A stretch of DNA of 46,202 nt from an uncultured Roseburia sp. (GCA_947567625.1 CANONN010000028.1:1-46202); one strand, 5' to 3'. Shown: positions 25,619 through 34,101, counted from the stretch's first letter. The notes: generated from the sequence alone by a model not told the origin. Program-made: numbers and translations.

Positions 25619-28282
25619 ATGGCATTTTTTATTCGGAAAAATACAGAGAGACAACGGAAAGACGAATCGGGGTTATTGGATGCTTCCCTGATGCAGAATC
25701 TGCAGGATCGGTTCTGCGATGCAAATCATGTTTACCTATCCTGCCTTAGCAAGAAGAACGGTGTGATTACCAAGGCGTATGGTTCGAGAGAAGAATTGGA
25801 GTATATTCATCGGTGGGTCAACATGGATATGCATGTCTCTCTGCTGCATAAGCTCATAGACCAAAACGACAATCAATTTATCGAGGAAAGCTGCAAAGAC
25901 GGTATGAAGCTGTGCGGCGTGGTGATCAGCGTCGGAGGCGAGACCGCCGCGATCTGGGTGGTGATCGGCGTCATGGAAGCTGTGGAGGGGGAGGACGACG
26001 ACGTGCCTGAGTATATTCTGCGCACGACGCCGGAACGCTTCTACAAATCGCTGGAATTTTTGGCGACGCTCTCAAAGCAGATGTTTGCAGTCAAGATGGA
26101 GGAGCTGATCGCGCAGGAGGCATTTCGCAAGAGCCGCAGCGCCCAGACACAGATGGAGGCTGAGCTTAAGCGCAATGAGACGATGACGTCCGTTGTGCGC
26201 ATGCTTGAGTCCGAGAGCTCGTTTGAGAAAGTGGCGGATTGCATATTAAAAGAAGTCTGCACTTATATGGATATTTCCGAGGCAATGCTTATGGTGCGCG
26301 ATTCGGACAGTAAGAAAGTGACCGTGCTCTGTTCGTATGTCTCGCCGGAGAATGTCTCGGCAAAAGATAAGATCGAAGGGAGGCCGGTCAGTGAGCTGCC
26401 GTTTTTTAACAGTAAACCCTATATGATCTCTTCCAATTCGATGATGCCGGACGAATTCAGTGAATTTTTTGCGCTCATGGAATGGAGAGCGGCGATCTTT
26501 CTGCCGGTCGAGGTGGACGGCGGTATCGCGAGGTATCTTTGCTTTTGTGAGAAGAACAGGGAGCGCATCTGGGAAGTCAACGACATTAAGTTTATCAATG
26601 ACGTCAAGCGCATCGTACAGAGCATTTTGACAAAACGCATTGCCAAGGATTCCCTCACGAGTTCCTACGCTTCGCTCGATGCGATTCTTGAGAATGTGGC
26701 GTGCGGCATCTATGTTAAAGATCCGGTCAGGGATGTCATTTTGTATATGAATCAGCGCTTTCGCGATTCCTTTCGCAAGAGTATGGCGAGCGGCACATTG
26801 GAGCAGCGCATGGCCGAGACTACCGGTAACGGCAGGCGCGGTTATTTTTGTGAAATTTATTCGGAAGAGGAAGAACGCTGGTTTGATTTTCATGAGACTT
26901 CGATACGCTGGATTGACGGCAGAGAGGTGCTGCTTTGTACTATCTATGATATCACGGACAAAAAGCAGTATGAGAAAAAGATCGAGAGACAGGAAAATAA
27001 CGACCTGTTGACCGGGCTTTATAACCGTATGCGCTGTGAGCAGGACTTAGAGCGCTATATCAGCATAACGGAGGAGACCGGCGGCGAGGGAGCGCTGCTC
27101 TCCATTGACCTTGATGATTTTAAGAATATCAATGACGGGCTGGGGCACCAGTACGGCGATATTTTGTTAAAGAGTATCTCCAACAGCTTACAGCATATCG
27201 CGGGCGTGGAAAACAATTGCTACCGCATGGGCGGGGACGAATTTATCATCATTATCGCACATCAAAGCTACGACATGCTGCAGGAGATTTTAGAGGAAAT
27301 ACGGCTCATGTTCACGAAGCCGTGGATGTTAAACGGCACCGATTATTACTGTACCATGAGCATGGGCGTCGTGCGTTTTCCGACTGACGGACACACCGTC
27401 GAGGATTTGATTAAAAAAGCCGACCTTGCGCTGTACGGGGCCAAGTGCGCCGGGAAGAACCGCATCGAGTTTTACAATGACAGCGCGGAGGCGGCTTCCT
27501 TTAAGCGCCTTGATCTGGAAAAAAATATGCGCAATGCCACGCTCAACGCTTTCCAGGAATTTGAGGTGTACTATCAGCCTGTGGTGGATGTGACGGGGGA
27601 GAAGAGCGTCTGTGTCGGCGCGGAGGCTTTGATTCGCTGGAATTCCAAGGAGCTTGGCTTTATCACGCCGACAGAGTTTATCCCGCTGGCGGAATATCTG
27701 GGCCTGATCAACCCCATCGGCGATTATGTGCTGCGGGAGGCGTGCAAGAGCTGTAAGAAATGGAACGATGCGGGCTTTGACTACAAAATTAATGTCAATC
27801 TGTCGGTGGTGCAGCTTTTGCAGAACGATATCGTGGATAAGGTGCGCATGGTGCTCGAGGAAACGCAGATCGCGCCCAAAAACCTGACGCTCGAGGTCAC
27901 GGAAAGTCTGGCGGTAAACGATATGAACCGCATGAAATCGATTCTCTCGGAGATCAAGGCGCTGGGGGTGAAAGTGGCGCTCGATGATTTTGGCACGGGT
28001 TATTCCTCGCTCAACCATATCCGTGAGATGCCGATTGACATTATAAAAATCGACCGCTGTTTTATCCTCGACATCGGCAAGGACGATTTTTCGGACGCTT
28101 TCGTGCGCATGGTGGCGGAGCTGGCCAATGCGATTTGCGTCAGAGTCTGTGTGGAGGGAGTGGAAACATCCGAGCAGCTTGCGGCGCTTTTGCGCACCAA
28201 AATTCATCTGATCCAGGGCTACTATTTCGGCAGGCCCATGCCGTTAGCAGATTTTGAAGACCAATACATAAAAGTTTGTTAA
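25619..28282 (+). CDS. Diguanylate cyclase/phosphodiesterase (GGDEF-EAL) with sensory N-terminus
   Basis: 887 aa. The first 130 residues resemble a PocR-type ligand-binding domain (LMQNLQDRFCDANHVYLSC). A GAF-like region follows (about 190-345), then a PAS-like region (about 350-445). The GGDEF domain (about 455-620) has the intact motif YRMGGDEF near residue 537. There is no RxxD inhibitory site 5 residues before it. The EAL domain (about 640-885) has an intact EALIRW and the later DDFGTGYSSLNHI and IKIDRCF. Both catalytic halves therefore look active, so the protein could make or degrade cyclic di-GMP. No membrane helices are seen; it is probably a cytoplasmic sensor. Confidence 0.9.
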   Translation: MAFFIRKNTERQRKDESGLLDASLMQNLQDRFCDANHVYLSCLSKKNGVITKAYGSREELEYIHRWVNMDMHVSLLHKLIDQNDNQFIEESCKDGMKLCGVVISVGGETAAIWVVIGVMEAVEGEDDDVPEYILRTTPERFYKSLEFLATLSKQMFAVKMEELIAQEAFRKSRSAQTQMEAELKRNETMTSVVRMLESESSFEKVADCILKEVCTYMDISEAMLMVRDSDSKKVTVLCSYVSPENVSAKDKIEGRPVSELPFFNSKPYMISSNSMMPDEFSEFFALMEWRAAIFLPVEVDGGIARYLCFCEKNRERIWEVNDIKFINDVKRIVQSILTKRIAKDSLTSSYASLDAILENVACGIYVKDPVRDVILYMNQRFRDSFRKSMASGTLEQRMAETTGNGRRGYFCEIYSEEEERWFDFHETSIRWIDGREVLLCTIYDITDKKQYEKKIERQENNDLLTGLYNRMRCEQDLERYISITEETGGEGALLSIDLDDFKNINDGLGHQYGDILLKSISNSLQHIAGVENNCYRMGGDEFIIIIAHQSYDMLQEILEEIRLMFTKPWMLNGTDYYCTMSMGVVRFPTDGHTVEDLIKKADLALYGAKCAGKNRIEFYNDSAEAASFKRLDLEKNMRNATLNAFQEFEVYYQPVVDVTGEKSVCVGAEALIRWNSKELGFITPTEFIPLAEYLGLINPIGDYVLREACKSCKKWNDAGFDYKINVNLSVVQLLQNDIVDKVRMVLEETQIAPKNLTLEVTESLAVNDMNRMKSILSEIKALGVKVALDDFGTGYSSLNHIREMPIDIIKIDRCFILDIGKDDFSDAFVRMVAELANAICVRVCVEGVETSEQLAALLRTKIHLIQGYYFGRPMPLADFEDQYIKVC

Positions 28283-28297
28283 AATTGAATAAAAGAG

Positions 28298-28326
28298 TTG
28301 TAAATAATCAGTATATTTAGTAAAAT
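28298..28326 (+). promoter_or_regulatory. Candidate sigma-A promoter of the EF-G-like gene
   Basis: TTGTAA (28298-28303), 17 nt, TAAAAT (28321-28326), about 97 nt before the start at 28423. The leader between them can fold (CCCGG near 28340 with CCGGG near 28400). Confidence 0.5.
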
Positions 28327-28422
28327 ATAACCATGTCAAAAGCCCGGCTGTGACGAACACGAAACGGGGGCACGATACGGGTCAAAACTGTTATCGATAC
28401 CGGGCAAGAATGGAGGATTACC

Positions 28423-30513
28423 ATGAATATTTACACGACGGACAGAATAAGGAACGTGGTCTTACTGGGCCATGGAGGATGCGGCAAGACAAGTCTCGTG
28501 GAGGCGATGGCATATCTTGCAAAGATGGTGACGCGTATGGGGAAGGTCACAGACGGCAATACGGTCAGTGACTATGACAAGGAGGAGGCAAAGCGCCATT
28601 TTTCGATCAACACTTCGGTTGTGCCGATTGTCTGGGACGATACGAAGATTAATATTTTGGATACGCCGGGGTATTTCGATTTTGTCGGCGAAGTGGAGGA
28701 GGCCGTAGGCGTTGCAGACGCCGCGATCATCGTAGTGTCCGGCAAGGCGGGCGTCGAGGTCGGCACGCAAAAAGCATGGGAACTCTGCGAAAAATACAAA
28801 TTGCCGCGCATGGTGTTTGTGACGGATATGGATATCGACGAGGCGAGCTATCGCCAGGTCGTGCAGGATTTACAGGATATGTACGGCAAGCGGATTGCGC
28901 CGTTTCATCTGCCGATTCGCGAGAACAAAGAGTTTGTGGGCTACGTCAATGTGCTGCAGCAGAGGGCGAAGAGATGGACCGCGGACGGCAATGTGGAGAA
29001 GGCAGAGGTGCCGGATTATTCGGTCGAGAATTTAGAGCTCTGCCGCGAGGCATTGATGGAGGCGGTGGCCGAGACGAGTGAGGATTACATGGAGCGGTAT
29101 TTTAACGGCGACGAGTTCTCCGAGGACGAGATTCGCCAGGCGCTGCGCGTCAATGTCGCGGACGGAAGCATTGTCCCGGTATTGATGGGTTCTAATATTC
29201 TGGCGCGCGGCGTCTACACGCTGCTGGTGGATATCGTGAAATATCTGCCAAGCCCGGAGAAGCGTAGCTGTACCGGTATCAGCGCCAGAACCAACGAGGT
29301 TTATAACGCGGACTATGATTTCTCCAAGCCGAAGTCCGCGTATGTGTGGAAGACGATCGTCGATCCGTTTATCGGCAAGTATTCCCTGATTAAAGTCAAT
29401 TCCGGCGTCTTAAAGACCGACGACGTGCTGTTGAACTACCACAAAGATACCGAGGAGAAGATCGGCAAGCTCTATGTGCTGCGCGGCAATAAGCCGGAGG
29501 AAGTAAAGGAGCTGCACGCCGGGGATATCGGCGCGCTCGCCAAACTGACTTCCGTGGCGACGACCGATTCGCTCTCCACGAAAAATAATCCGATTCTGTA
29601 CATCAGGACCACGATCTCAACGCCCTATACTTATAAGCGCTACCGCGCGAAAAACAAAGGGGACGAGGATAAGATTTCCCAGGCATTGCAGAAGCTGATG
29701 TCCGAGGATTTGACGTTGAAGACGGTCAACGACAGCGAGAACGGGCAGACCTTATTGTATGGCATGGGAGATCAGCACCTGGAAATTGTGGCAGCCAAGC
29801 TTTTGGAGCGCTATAAGGTAGAGCTTGAGCTGACAAAGCCCAAGATTGCATTCCGCGAGACGATACGCAAAAAATCTGACGTTGAGTACAAATATAAAAA
29901 GCAGTCCGGCGGCCATGGGCAGTACGGCCATGTGAAGATGACGTTCGAGCCTTCCGGTGATTTGAGCGAGCCGTATGTATTTGAACAGTGCGTAGTCGGC
30001 GGCGCCGTGCCGAAGAATTATTTCCCGGCAGTGGAAAAGGGTGTGCAGGAGGCTGTGGCGAGAGGGCCGATGGCGGCTTACCCGGTTGTCGGCGTCAAGG
30101 CCGTGCTCTACGACGGTTCCTACCATACCGTCGACTCGTCCGAGATGGCGTTTAAGGTGGCGACCGTACAGGCGTTTAAGAAGGGCTTTATGGAGGCTTC
30201 GCCGGTTCTGCTTGAGCCGATTGCTTCCCTGAAAGTTTTGGTGCCGGACAAATATACCGGCGATATTATGGGAGATCTGAACAAACGGCGCGGGCGTGTC
30301 CTTGGCATGAATCCGACCGACAACGGCTATCAGGAGATTGCGGCCGATATCCCGTATCTGGAGCTATACGGATACAATACGGACCTGCGCTCTATGACGG
30401 GCGGCAGCGGCACCTACTCGTTTGAGTTTGCCAGATATGAGCAGGCGCCCTCCGATATACAGGAAAAAGAGATCGAGGCACGCGCTTCCAAGTTAGATAA
30501 CGGCGAGGCGTAG
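28423..30513 (+). CDS. EF-G-like translational GTPase
   Basis: 696 aa, close to EF-G length. The start follows TGGAGG. G1 is GHGGCGKTS (about 16-24), and G3 is DTPGYFDF. Domains II to V follow, including FRETI and GGHGQYGHV of domain IV. The G4 motif, NKMD in EF-G, reads TDMD (VFVTDMDIDEASY), so base recognition differs. It belongs to the second EF-G-like group of Clostridia rather than the fusA in the str operon: no rpsL, rpsG or tuf is nearby. A role in translocation, ribosome recycling or stress is possible. A hairpin follows the stop. Confidence 0.85.
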   Translation: MNIYTTDRIRNVVLLGHGGCGKTSLVEAMAYLAKMVTRMGKVTDGNTVSDYDKEEAKRHFSINTSVVPIVWDDTKINILDTPGYFDFVGEVEEAVGVADAAIIVVSGKAGVEVGTQKAWELCEKYKLPRMVFVTDMDIDEASYRQVVQDLQDMYGKRIAPFHLPIRENKEFVGYVNVLQQRAKRWTADGNVEKAEVPDYSVENLELCREALMEAVAETSEDYMERYFNGDEFSEDEIRQALRVNVADGSIVPVLMGSNILARGVYTLLVDIVKYLPSPEKRSCTGISARTNEVYNADYDFSKPKSAYVWKTIVDPFIGKYSLIKVNSGVLKTDDVLLNYHKDTEEKIGKLYVLRGNKPEEVKELHAGDIGALAKLTSVATTDSLSTKNNPILYIRTTISTPYTYKRYRAKNKGDEDKISQALQKLMSEDLTLKTVNDSENGQTLLYGMGDQHLEIVAAKLLERYKVELELTKPKIAFRETIRKKSDVEYKYKKQSGGHGQYGHVKMTFEPSGDLSEPYVFEQCVVGGAVPKNYFPAVEKGVQEAVARGPMAAYPVVGVKAVLYDGSYHTVDSSEMAFKVATVQAFKKGFMEASPVLLEPIASLKVLVPDKYTGDIMGDLNKRRGRVLGMNPTDNGYQEIAADIPYLELYGYNTDLRSMTGGSGTYSFEFARYEQAPSDIQEKEIEARASKLDNGEA

Positions 30514-30547
30514 AAGTAAAAACAAGTGCAGGCAAAACTGTTACGAA

Positions 30548-30595
30548 AACAATCTGATGTAAAGCAGGGAATGTTGTGTTTTGCATCAGATTGTT
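30548..30595 (+). terminator. Hairpin after the EF-G-like gene
   Basis: AACAATCTGATG (30548-30559) and CATCAGATTGTT (30584-30595) form a perfect 12-bp stem with a 24-nt loop, followed by GTTATTAT. The right arm belongs to the first tandem repeat unit. The left arm could also pair with unit 2 or 3. Confidence 0.5.
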
Positions 30596-30675
30596 GTTAT
30601 TATAGGAATGTTGTGCTTTACATCAAATTGTTGTTATGGGAATGTTGTGTCTACATCGGATTGTTGTAATTATGG
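30567..30675 (+). repeat. Three tandem units of 37 and 34 bp
   Basis: Units start with GGAATGTTGTG at 30568, 30605 and 30639. They continue as (T/C)(T)T(G/A)CATC(A/G)(G/A)ATTGTTGT(T/A)AT. The block lies between the EF-G-like gene and the AAA-ATPase gene. There are no unique spacers, so it is not a CRISPR array. Unit 1 also holds TTGTGT, 17 nt, TATTAT, which might serve as a promoter. Confidence 0.8.
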
Positions 30676-30703
30676 TTACAATGCGTGATAAGGGGATGTG
30701 ACG

Positions 30704-32245
30704 ATGAGAAAATATTTGAATCTGGGCAACGCAGGCTTTACATCCGTCCGAAAAGGGATTTATGTAGATAAGACGGGTCTGATTTCCTTTATCAATGGGA
30801 CGCTGGGGACGAAAGAAAAGCTTACCTGTGTCAGCAGGCCGAGGCGTTTTGGAAAGTCGTTTGCAGCGCAGATGCTTTGTGCTTATTACGATAAGACCTG
30901 TGATTCCAGGAGCCTGTTTGCGGGCTTGGAGATCGCGTCAGACAGGGATTATCTGAAATATCTGAACAAGTATGATGTGATTTATCTTGATATCACATGG
31001 TTTATTTCCATATGCAGGGATGTCGGGAGTATTTTGGACTACCTGCAAGAACAGGTGGTGGAAGAACTCGCGCATGTCTATCCGTCGGTGGCGCTGTCGT
31101 CCTCTCTGCCTGAGGCGCTCTCGGAAATCAGTGGTGCGACCGGAAATAAATTTATCATTATTATAGATGAGTGGGATGCACTCTTTCGGGAGGCAAAGGA
31201 GGATGCCGGACTGCAAAAAGAATACATTCAGCTGTTGCGGGGACTGTTTAAAAGCAGCCTCACGGACACGATGATAGAAGCCGCCTATATGACGGGGATT
31301 TTGCCGATCAAAAAGTACGGCACGCAGTCGGCGATGACAGATTTCCGCGAATACACAATGCTTGCACCCAAAAGGACGGCTCCATATGTCGGTTTTACGG
31401 AGCTGGAGGTAAAAAAGCTGTGCCGGGAATACAAAATGGATTTTGGCGAAGCGAAAAAATGGTATGACGGATATTCTTTCCGCACCATAAAATCTGTGTA
31501 CAATCCAAATTCCATCATGGAAGCGATGAAAAGCAGCGAATTTGGCAGTTATTGGACGCAGACGGAAACTTATGAGGCATTAAGATTTTATATCGACCTG
31601 GACAACGACGGTTTACAGGAGGCGATTGCTTCCATGATTGGCGGGGCGCATCTGCCGGTCGACACCGGGACATTCCAAAACGATATGACGAGCATTGGAG
31701 GACGGGATGATGTTTTGACGCTTCTCATTCATTTAGGCTATCTGACCTATGATGCGGAAGAAAAAAAGGTATCGATTCCCAATGAAGAAGTACGGCAGGA
31801 ATTTGTCCGGGCGGTAAAGTTTTGCCGCCATACCGAGATCGCAAATCTGGTAAAGAACTCTGATAAGCTCCTGCGGGATACTTTGGACATGGATGCGTCC
31901 AGGGTTGCCGCGCCGGTCTTTTACAATGATGAGCAGGCGCTTCGGAGTGTGGTGCGGTTTGCGTATATCAGTTGTGTGGAGGAGTTTTTGGATATACAGG
32001 AGCTGCCGTCGGGCAGAGGGTATGCGGATATTGTCTATCTGCCGAAGAAAAGCACGTCCATGCCGATTTTGGTAGTGGAATTAAAATGGAATAAGACTGC
32101 CGAGGGAGCGCTCGCGCAGATCAAAGAACGCAATTATCCGCAGATATTTGAGGGATACGGAAGCGAAATGCTTCTGGTGGGGATTAACTATGATGTAAAG
32201 ACGAAAAAGCATACTTGTGCCATTGAAAGGCATCAGAGATATTGA
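30704..32245 (+). CDS. AAA-ATPase-like protein with PD-(D/E)XK nuclease-like C-terminus
   Basis: 513 aa from ATG 30704; AGGGG (30691-30695) lies 8 nt upstream, while a GTG at 30698 would be too close. The N-terminal half is of the AAA-ATPase_like (PF09820) type: YVDKTGLI, a Walker A variant RPRRFGKS, and Walker B FIIIIDEWD. The C-terminal part is PDDEXK_9-like (PF08011), with YADIVYLP and VVELKW giving the D...ExK residues. Such proteins occur in many copies in gut Clostridia and Bacteroidetes. Their role is unproven; defence or mobile-element functions have been suggested. Here the gene lies between tandem repeats and a tRNA-linked hotspot. Confidence 0.85.
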   Translation: MRKYLNLGNAGFTSVRKGIYVDKTGLISFINGTLGTKEKLTCVSRPRRFGKSFAAQMLCAYYDKTCDSRSLFAGLEIASDRDYLKYLNKYDVIYLDITWFISICRDVGSILDYLQEQVVEELAHVYPSVALSSSLPEALSEISGATGNKFIIIIDEWDALFREAKEDAGLQKEYIQLLRGLFKSSLTDTMIEAAYMTGILPIKKYGTQSAMTDFREYTMLAPKRTAPYVGFTELEVKKLCREYKMDFGEAKKWYDGYSFRTIKSVYNPNSIMEAMKSSEFGSYWTQTETYEALRFYIDLDNDGLQEAIASMIGGAHLPVDTGTFQNDMTSIGGRDDVLTLLIHLGYLTYDAEEKKVSIPNEEVRQEFVRAVKFCRHTEIANLVKNSDKLLRDTLDMDASRVAAPVFYNDEQALRSVVRFAYISCVEEFLDIQELPSGRGYADIVYLPKKSTSMPILVVELKWNKTAEGALAQIKERNYPQIFEGYGSEMLLVGINYDVKTKKHTCAIERHQRY

Positions 32246-32285
32246 AAGATATGTTTCAATATTTTCTATTCCCAGAGCATATCCT

Positions 32286-32302
32286 TTATGCCTATGGCAT
32301 AA
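32286..32302 (+). terminator. Short hairpin after the AAA-ATPase gene
   Basis: TTATGCC-TAT-GGCATAA is a 7-bp stem followed by GATTTTATCTT, 41 nt after the stop codon. It is a weak terminator candidate. Confidence 0.3.
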
Positions 32303-32373
32303 GATTTTATCTTACTGAGAATAGTCGTAGAAAAAGCGTTCAAAAAATTTTAAAGAAAAATACATTATAACAC

Positions 32374-32402
32374 TTGACATTATCCTTTTATTTTGGTATT
32401 AT
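32374..32402 (+). promoter_or_regulatory. Promoter of tRNA-Leu
   Basis: TTGACA (32374-32379), 17 nt, TATTAT (32397-32402), 30 nt before the mature tRNA. The -35 and the spacing are consensus. Confidence 0.8.
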
Positions 32403-32432
32403 TATCAAGTCGTCATGAGACATGATTGAGAT

Positions 32433-32516
32433 GCGGAAGTGTCGGAACTGGCAGACGAGCAAGACTAAGGATCTTGTGGCAGCAATGTCGTGTGGGTTCA
32501 AGTCCCATCTTCCGCA
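32433..32516 (+). tRNA. tRNA-Leu(AAG)
   Basis: 84 nt, class II. The acceptor stem is GCGGAAG/CTTCCGC with discriminator A. The anticodon stem is CAAGA/TCTTG around the loop CTAAGGA, so the anticodon is AAG. A long variable arm follows, then a T arm with loop TTCAAGT. CCA is not encoded. An A at position 34 is presumably edited to inosine by TadA, which lets it read CUU, CUC and CUA. The 3' 19 nt are part of an attachment-site duplication. Confidence 0.93.
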
Positions 32517-32518
32517 CT
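32498..32518 (+). repeat. attL: tRNA 3' end copy 1
   Basis: A 21-bp segment beginning TCAAGTCCCATC and ending CCGCACT covers the T-loop to the tRNA end plus 2 nt. It is repeated exactly at 33983-34003, 1,485 bp downstream. Such a repeat is the normal trace of tyrosine-integrase insertion into a tRNA gene. Confidence 0.85.
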
Positions 32519-32532
32519 TAACCCTTGGGAAG

Positions 32533-32563
32533 CCTTGTAAATCATAGATTTACAGGGTTTTTT
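32533..32563 (+). terminator. Intrinsic terminator after tRNA-Leu
   Basis: CCTTGTAAATC (32533-32543), loop ATA, GATTTACAGGG (32547-32557), then TTTTTTC and more T. It lies inside the inserted element, so the element seems to have supplied a new terminator for the tRNA. Confidence 0.9.
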
Positions 32564-32656
32564 CTTTTTCTAAAACTTTTTATCTGTTCCTTTTTACTCG
32601 CAAGACCACTTTGCAGTTTTCTGGACGTTTGACGAGCATAAGAAAGGAGCATTTTC

Positions 32657-32836
32657 ATGAAAAAATTATCCCTTAAAAACTCAGACAACTTAACTGTAGA
32701 TGAAGCGTTTGCAGATTTCAAAGGACACTGCCGGATTAAAAATCTGTCTGGGGAAACAATCAAACTTTATCAGTATCAATTTAACATATTCCACCGTTTC
32801 TTTAAAATCCGTATTCCAAAGGTAGACACTAAGTGA
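32657..32836 (+). pseudogene. N-terminal stub of a tyrosine recombinase/integrase
   Basis: 59 codons with a good AAGGAG ribosome binding site 7 nt before ATG. The peptide (LTVDEAFADFKGHCRIKNLS, then ETIKLYQYQFNIFHRFF) is the start of the SAM-like core-binding domain of phage-type integrases. It stops at TGA (32834-32836) before any catalytic domain. No R...HxxR...Y region is found downstream. It lies just inside attL, where the integrase gene of a tRNA-integrated element is expected. It is a decayed integrase; whether the stub is translated is unknown. Confidence 0.75.
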
Positions 32837-32920
32837 GTGGGCGATTGCCCTAATTTTTGAAAGAGCCGAAAAATGCTTGTTTTCAGATACATTGTCATAA
32901 GATATGTTGCCTTTTTCCTG

Positions 32921-32973
32921 TTAAAACAACTGCTGCCATAAAGATGATTTCCAATGGGCAGCAGTTGTTTTAA
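32921..32973 (+). terminator. Strong 17-bp hairpin inside the mini-element
   Basis: TTAAAACAACTGCTGCC (32921-32937) and its exact complement (32957-32973) form a perfect stem with a 19-nt loop, followed by AAATTATTTT. The 326-nt gap from the integrase stub to the antitoxin otherwise holds only a 13-bp direct repeat, TTAAAGACTATGA, at 33001 and 33030, and the promoter at 33110. Confidence 0.65.
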
Positions 32974-33109
32974 AAATTATTTTAAATTTAGGGGTTCGTT
33001 TTAAAGACTATGAGCCATTATGGAAATGCTTAAAGACTATGATGTAAACGTGTCATACCTATGAATCAAGCTTTTTCTCATTTCTATCCTGACTAACACA
33101 AACTTTTGA

Positions 33110-33138
33110 TTGACTTTCCTGGTTTCTACTGCTATGCT
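33110..33138 (+). promoter_or_regulatory. Promoter of the PIN toxin-antitoxin pair
   Basis: TTGACT (33110-33115), 17 nt, TATGCT (33133-33138), 24 nt before the antitoxin start and just ahead of its AGGAGG. Confidence 0.65.
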
Positions 33139-33162
33139 TAAGCACAAGGAGGTAAACTGCCT

Positions 33163-33429
33163 ATGTCAACCTTGGAAAAAGCAATCGGATTATTGCAAAG
33201 AATGCCCGAACATAAGCTGGAAACCATATATACGTATATGCGTTTCGTAGATTCACAAATCGATAACGCAGATTCTGCTTCTACTGAAAAGAATGACACA
33301 GACTCTATAGCAAGAAAACGAAAGGGATTTCAGGGACTTCTATCTTTTGCCGGGACGTTGCCGGAAGATTTTGATTACAAAAAAGAACTTGAGGAAGCAA
33401 GGGAAGAAAAATATGCTCATTTTATTTGA
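33163..33429 (+). CDS. Putative antitoxin of a PIN-toxin module
   Basis: 88 aa, starting 10 nt after AGGAGG. The N-terminus (LEKAIGLLQRMPEHKLETIYTY) is helical; the C-terminal half is charged and probably disordered until it binds the toxin. Its end overlaps the PIN toxin start by 17 nt, the normal antitoxin-first arrangement. The MPEHKL motif resembles LPEYKI in the antitoxin at 34362-34583. It should neutralise the toxin and repress its own promoter. No DNA-binding domain is obvious, so the family is not assigned. Confidence 0.65.
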   Translation: MSTLEKAIGLLQRMPEHKLETIYTYMRFVDSQIDNADSASTEKNDTDSIARKRKGFQGLLSFAGTLPEDFDYKKELEEAREEKYAHFI

Positions 33430-33829
33430 CACGAATATCATACTTGATATCCTTGAAAAACGCCAGCCCTTTTATGAAGCATCCAAGTCTGTTTTAGAGG
33501 AATGTATTTCAAATGATATACGTGGCTTTATTGCACTGCATTCTGTATCAAACATTTATTATATTTTGCGAAAACGCTTTTCAGTCTCAGACAGGCGAAA
33601 GCTTCTCCTTGATCATCTGGACTTGCTGCAAGTGGCAGGCACTGACCATGAACATGTAAAAAACGCTCTGCAAAGAGAATGCTTTTCCGACTTTGAGGAC
33701 TGCCTGCAAGATGAATGCGCAAAACAGGTTCATGCAGATTATATTGTAACCCGAAATATAACGTACTTTTCCACATCGGATATACCGGCAGTAACCCCGG
33801 AAGATATGCTTAAAATCTTTCATCGATAA
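33413..33829 (+). CDS. PIN-domain (VapC-like) toxin ribonuclease
   Basis: 138 aa from ATG 33413, chosen because the PIN fold begins at once (MLILFDTNIILDILEKR). Asp at DTN and Glu at EEC are early acidic residues; FEDCLQDECA and YIVTRNITYF give the later acidic and N-T-R/N parts of the active site. PIN toxins cut tRNA or rRNA with Mg2+. The start overlaps the antitoxin gene by 17 nt. The module lies inside the tRNA-Leu mini-element and may explain why the decayed element persists. The exact RNA target is unknown. Confidence 0.8.
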   Translation: MLILFDTNIILDILEKRQPFYEASKSVLEECISNDIRGFIALHSVSNIYYILRKRFSVSDRRKLLLDHLDLLQVAGTDHEHVKNALQRECFSDFEDCLQDECAKQVHADYIVTRNITYFSTSDIPAVTPEDMLKIFHR

Positions 33830-33982
33830 ATGACCGAAAATCCTTTACTTTTCCCGCAAGAATAGAAATAATAAAAGGGACAAGAAGTAAATAGCAACTC
33901 GTCAGACTACTTTCTCCAAATCGGGTAGTTTTACGAGCAGAAACTGAAAAGTATCTTGCGTGATGAAAAGACGGATTCATAA

Positions 33983-34003
33983 TCAAGTCCCATCTTCCGC
34001 ACT
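33983..34003 (+). repeat. attR: tRNA 3' end copy 2
   Basis: Exact 21-bp copy of 32498-32518. It lacks the rest of the tRNA. A long intrinsic terminator begins 12 nt later, as expected if this was the original tRNA 3' flank before insertion. Confidence 0.85.
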
Positions 34004-34014
34004 GGTTGAACGAT

Positions 34015-34052
34015 ACGGGAAGTCTTATTTTATAAGGCTTCCCGTGTTTTTT
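34015..34052 (+). terminator. Probable original tRNA-Leu terminator, now displaced
   Basis: The stem of 14 pairs (ACGGGAAGTCTTAT with ATAAGGCTTCCCGT, one G-T wobble) has a 3-nt loop and is followed by GTTTTTT. No gene ends just upstream of it except the tRNA fragment in attR. Confidence 0.85.
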
Positions 34053-34101
34053 ATTCCCGCATTTCGAAAGTACGTTCTGTACGATTGTGTTTCCAGTTCC
34101 G

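Noticed and set aside
30567-30675. Possible CRISPR array
   Set aside because: Only three imperfect units with no unique spacers and no cas genes.
32837-33162. Remaining integrase catalytic domain downstream of the stub
   Set aside because: No frame shows the R...HxxR...Y residues; only a hairpin, a short direct repeat and a promoter are seen.
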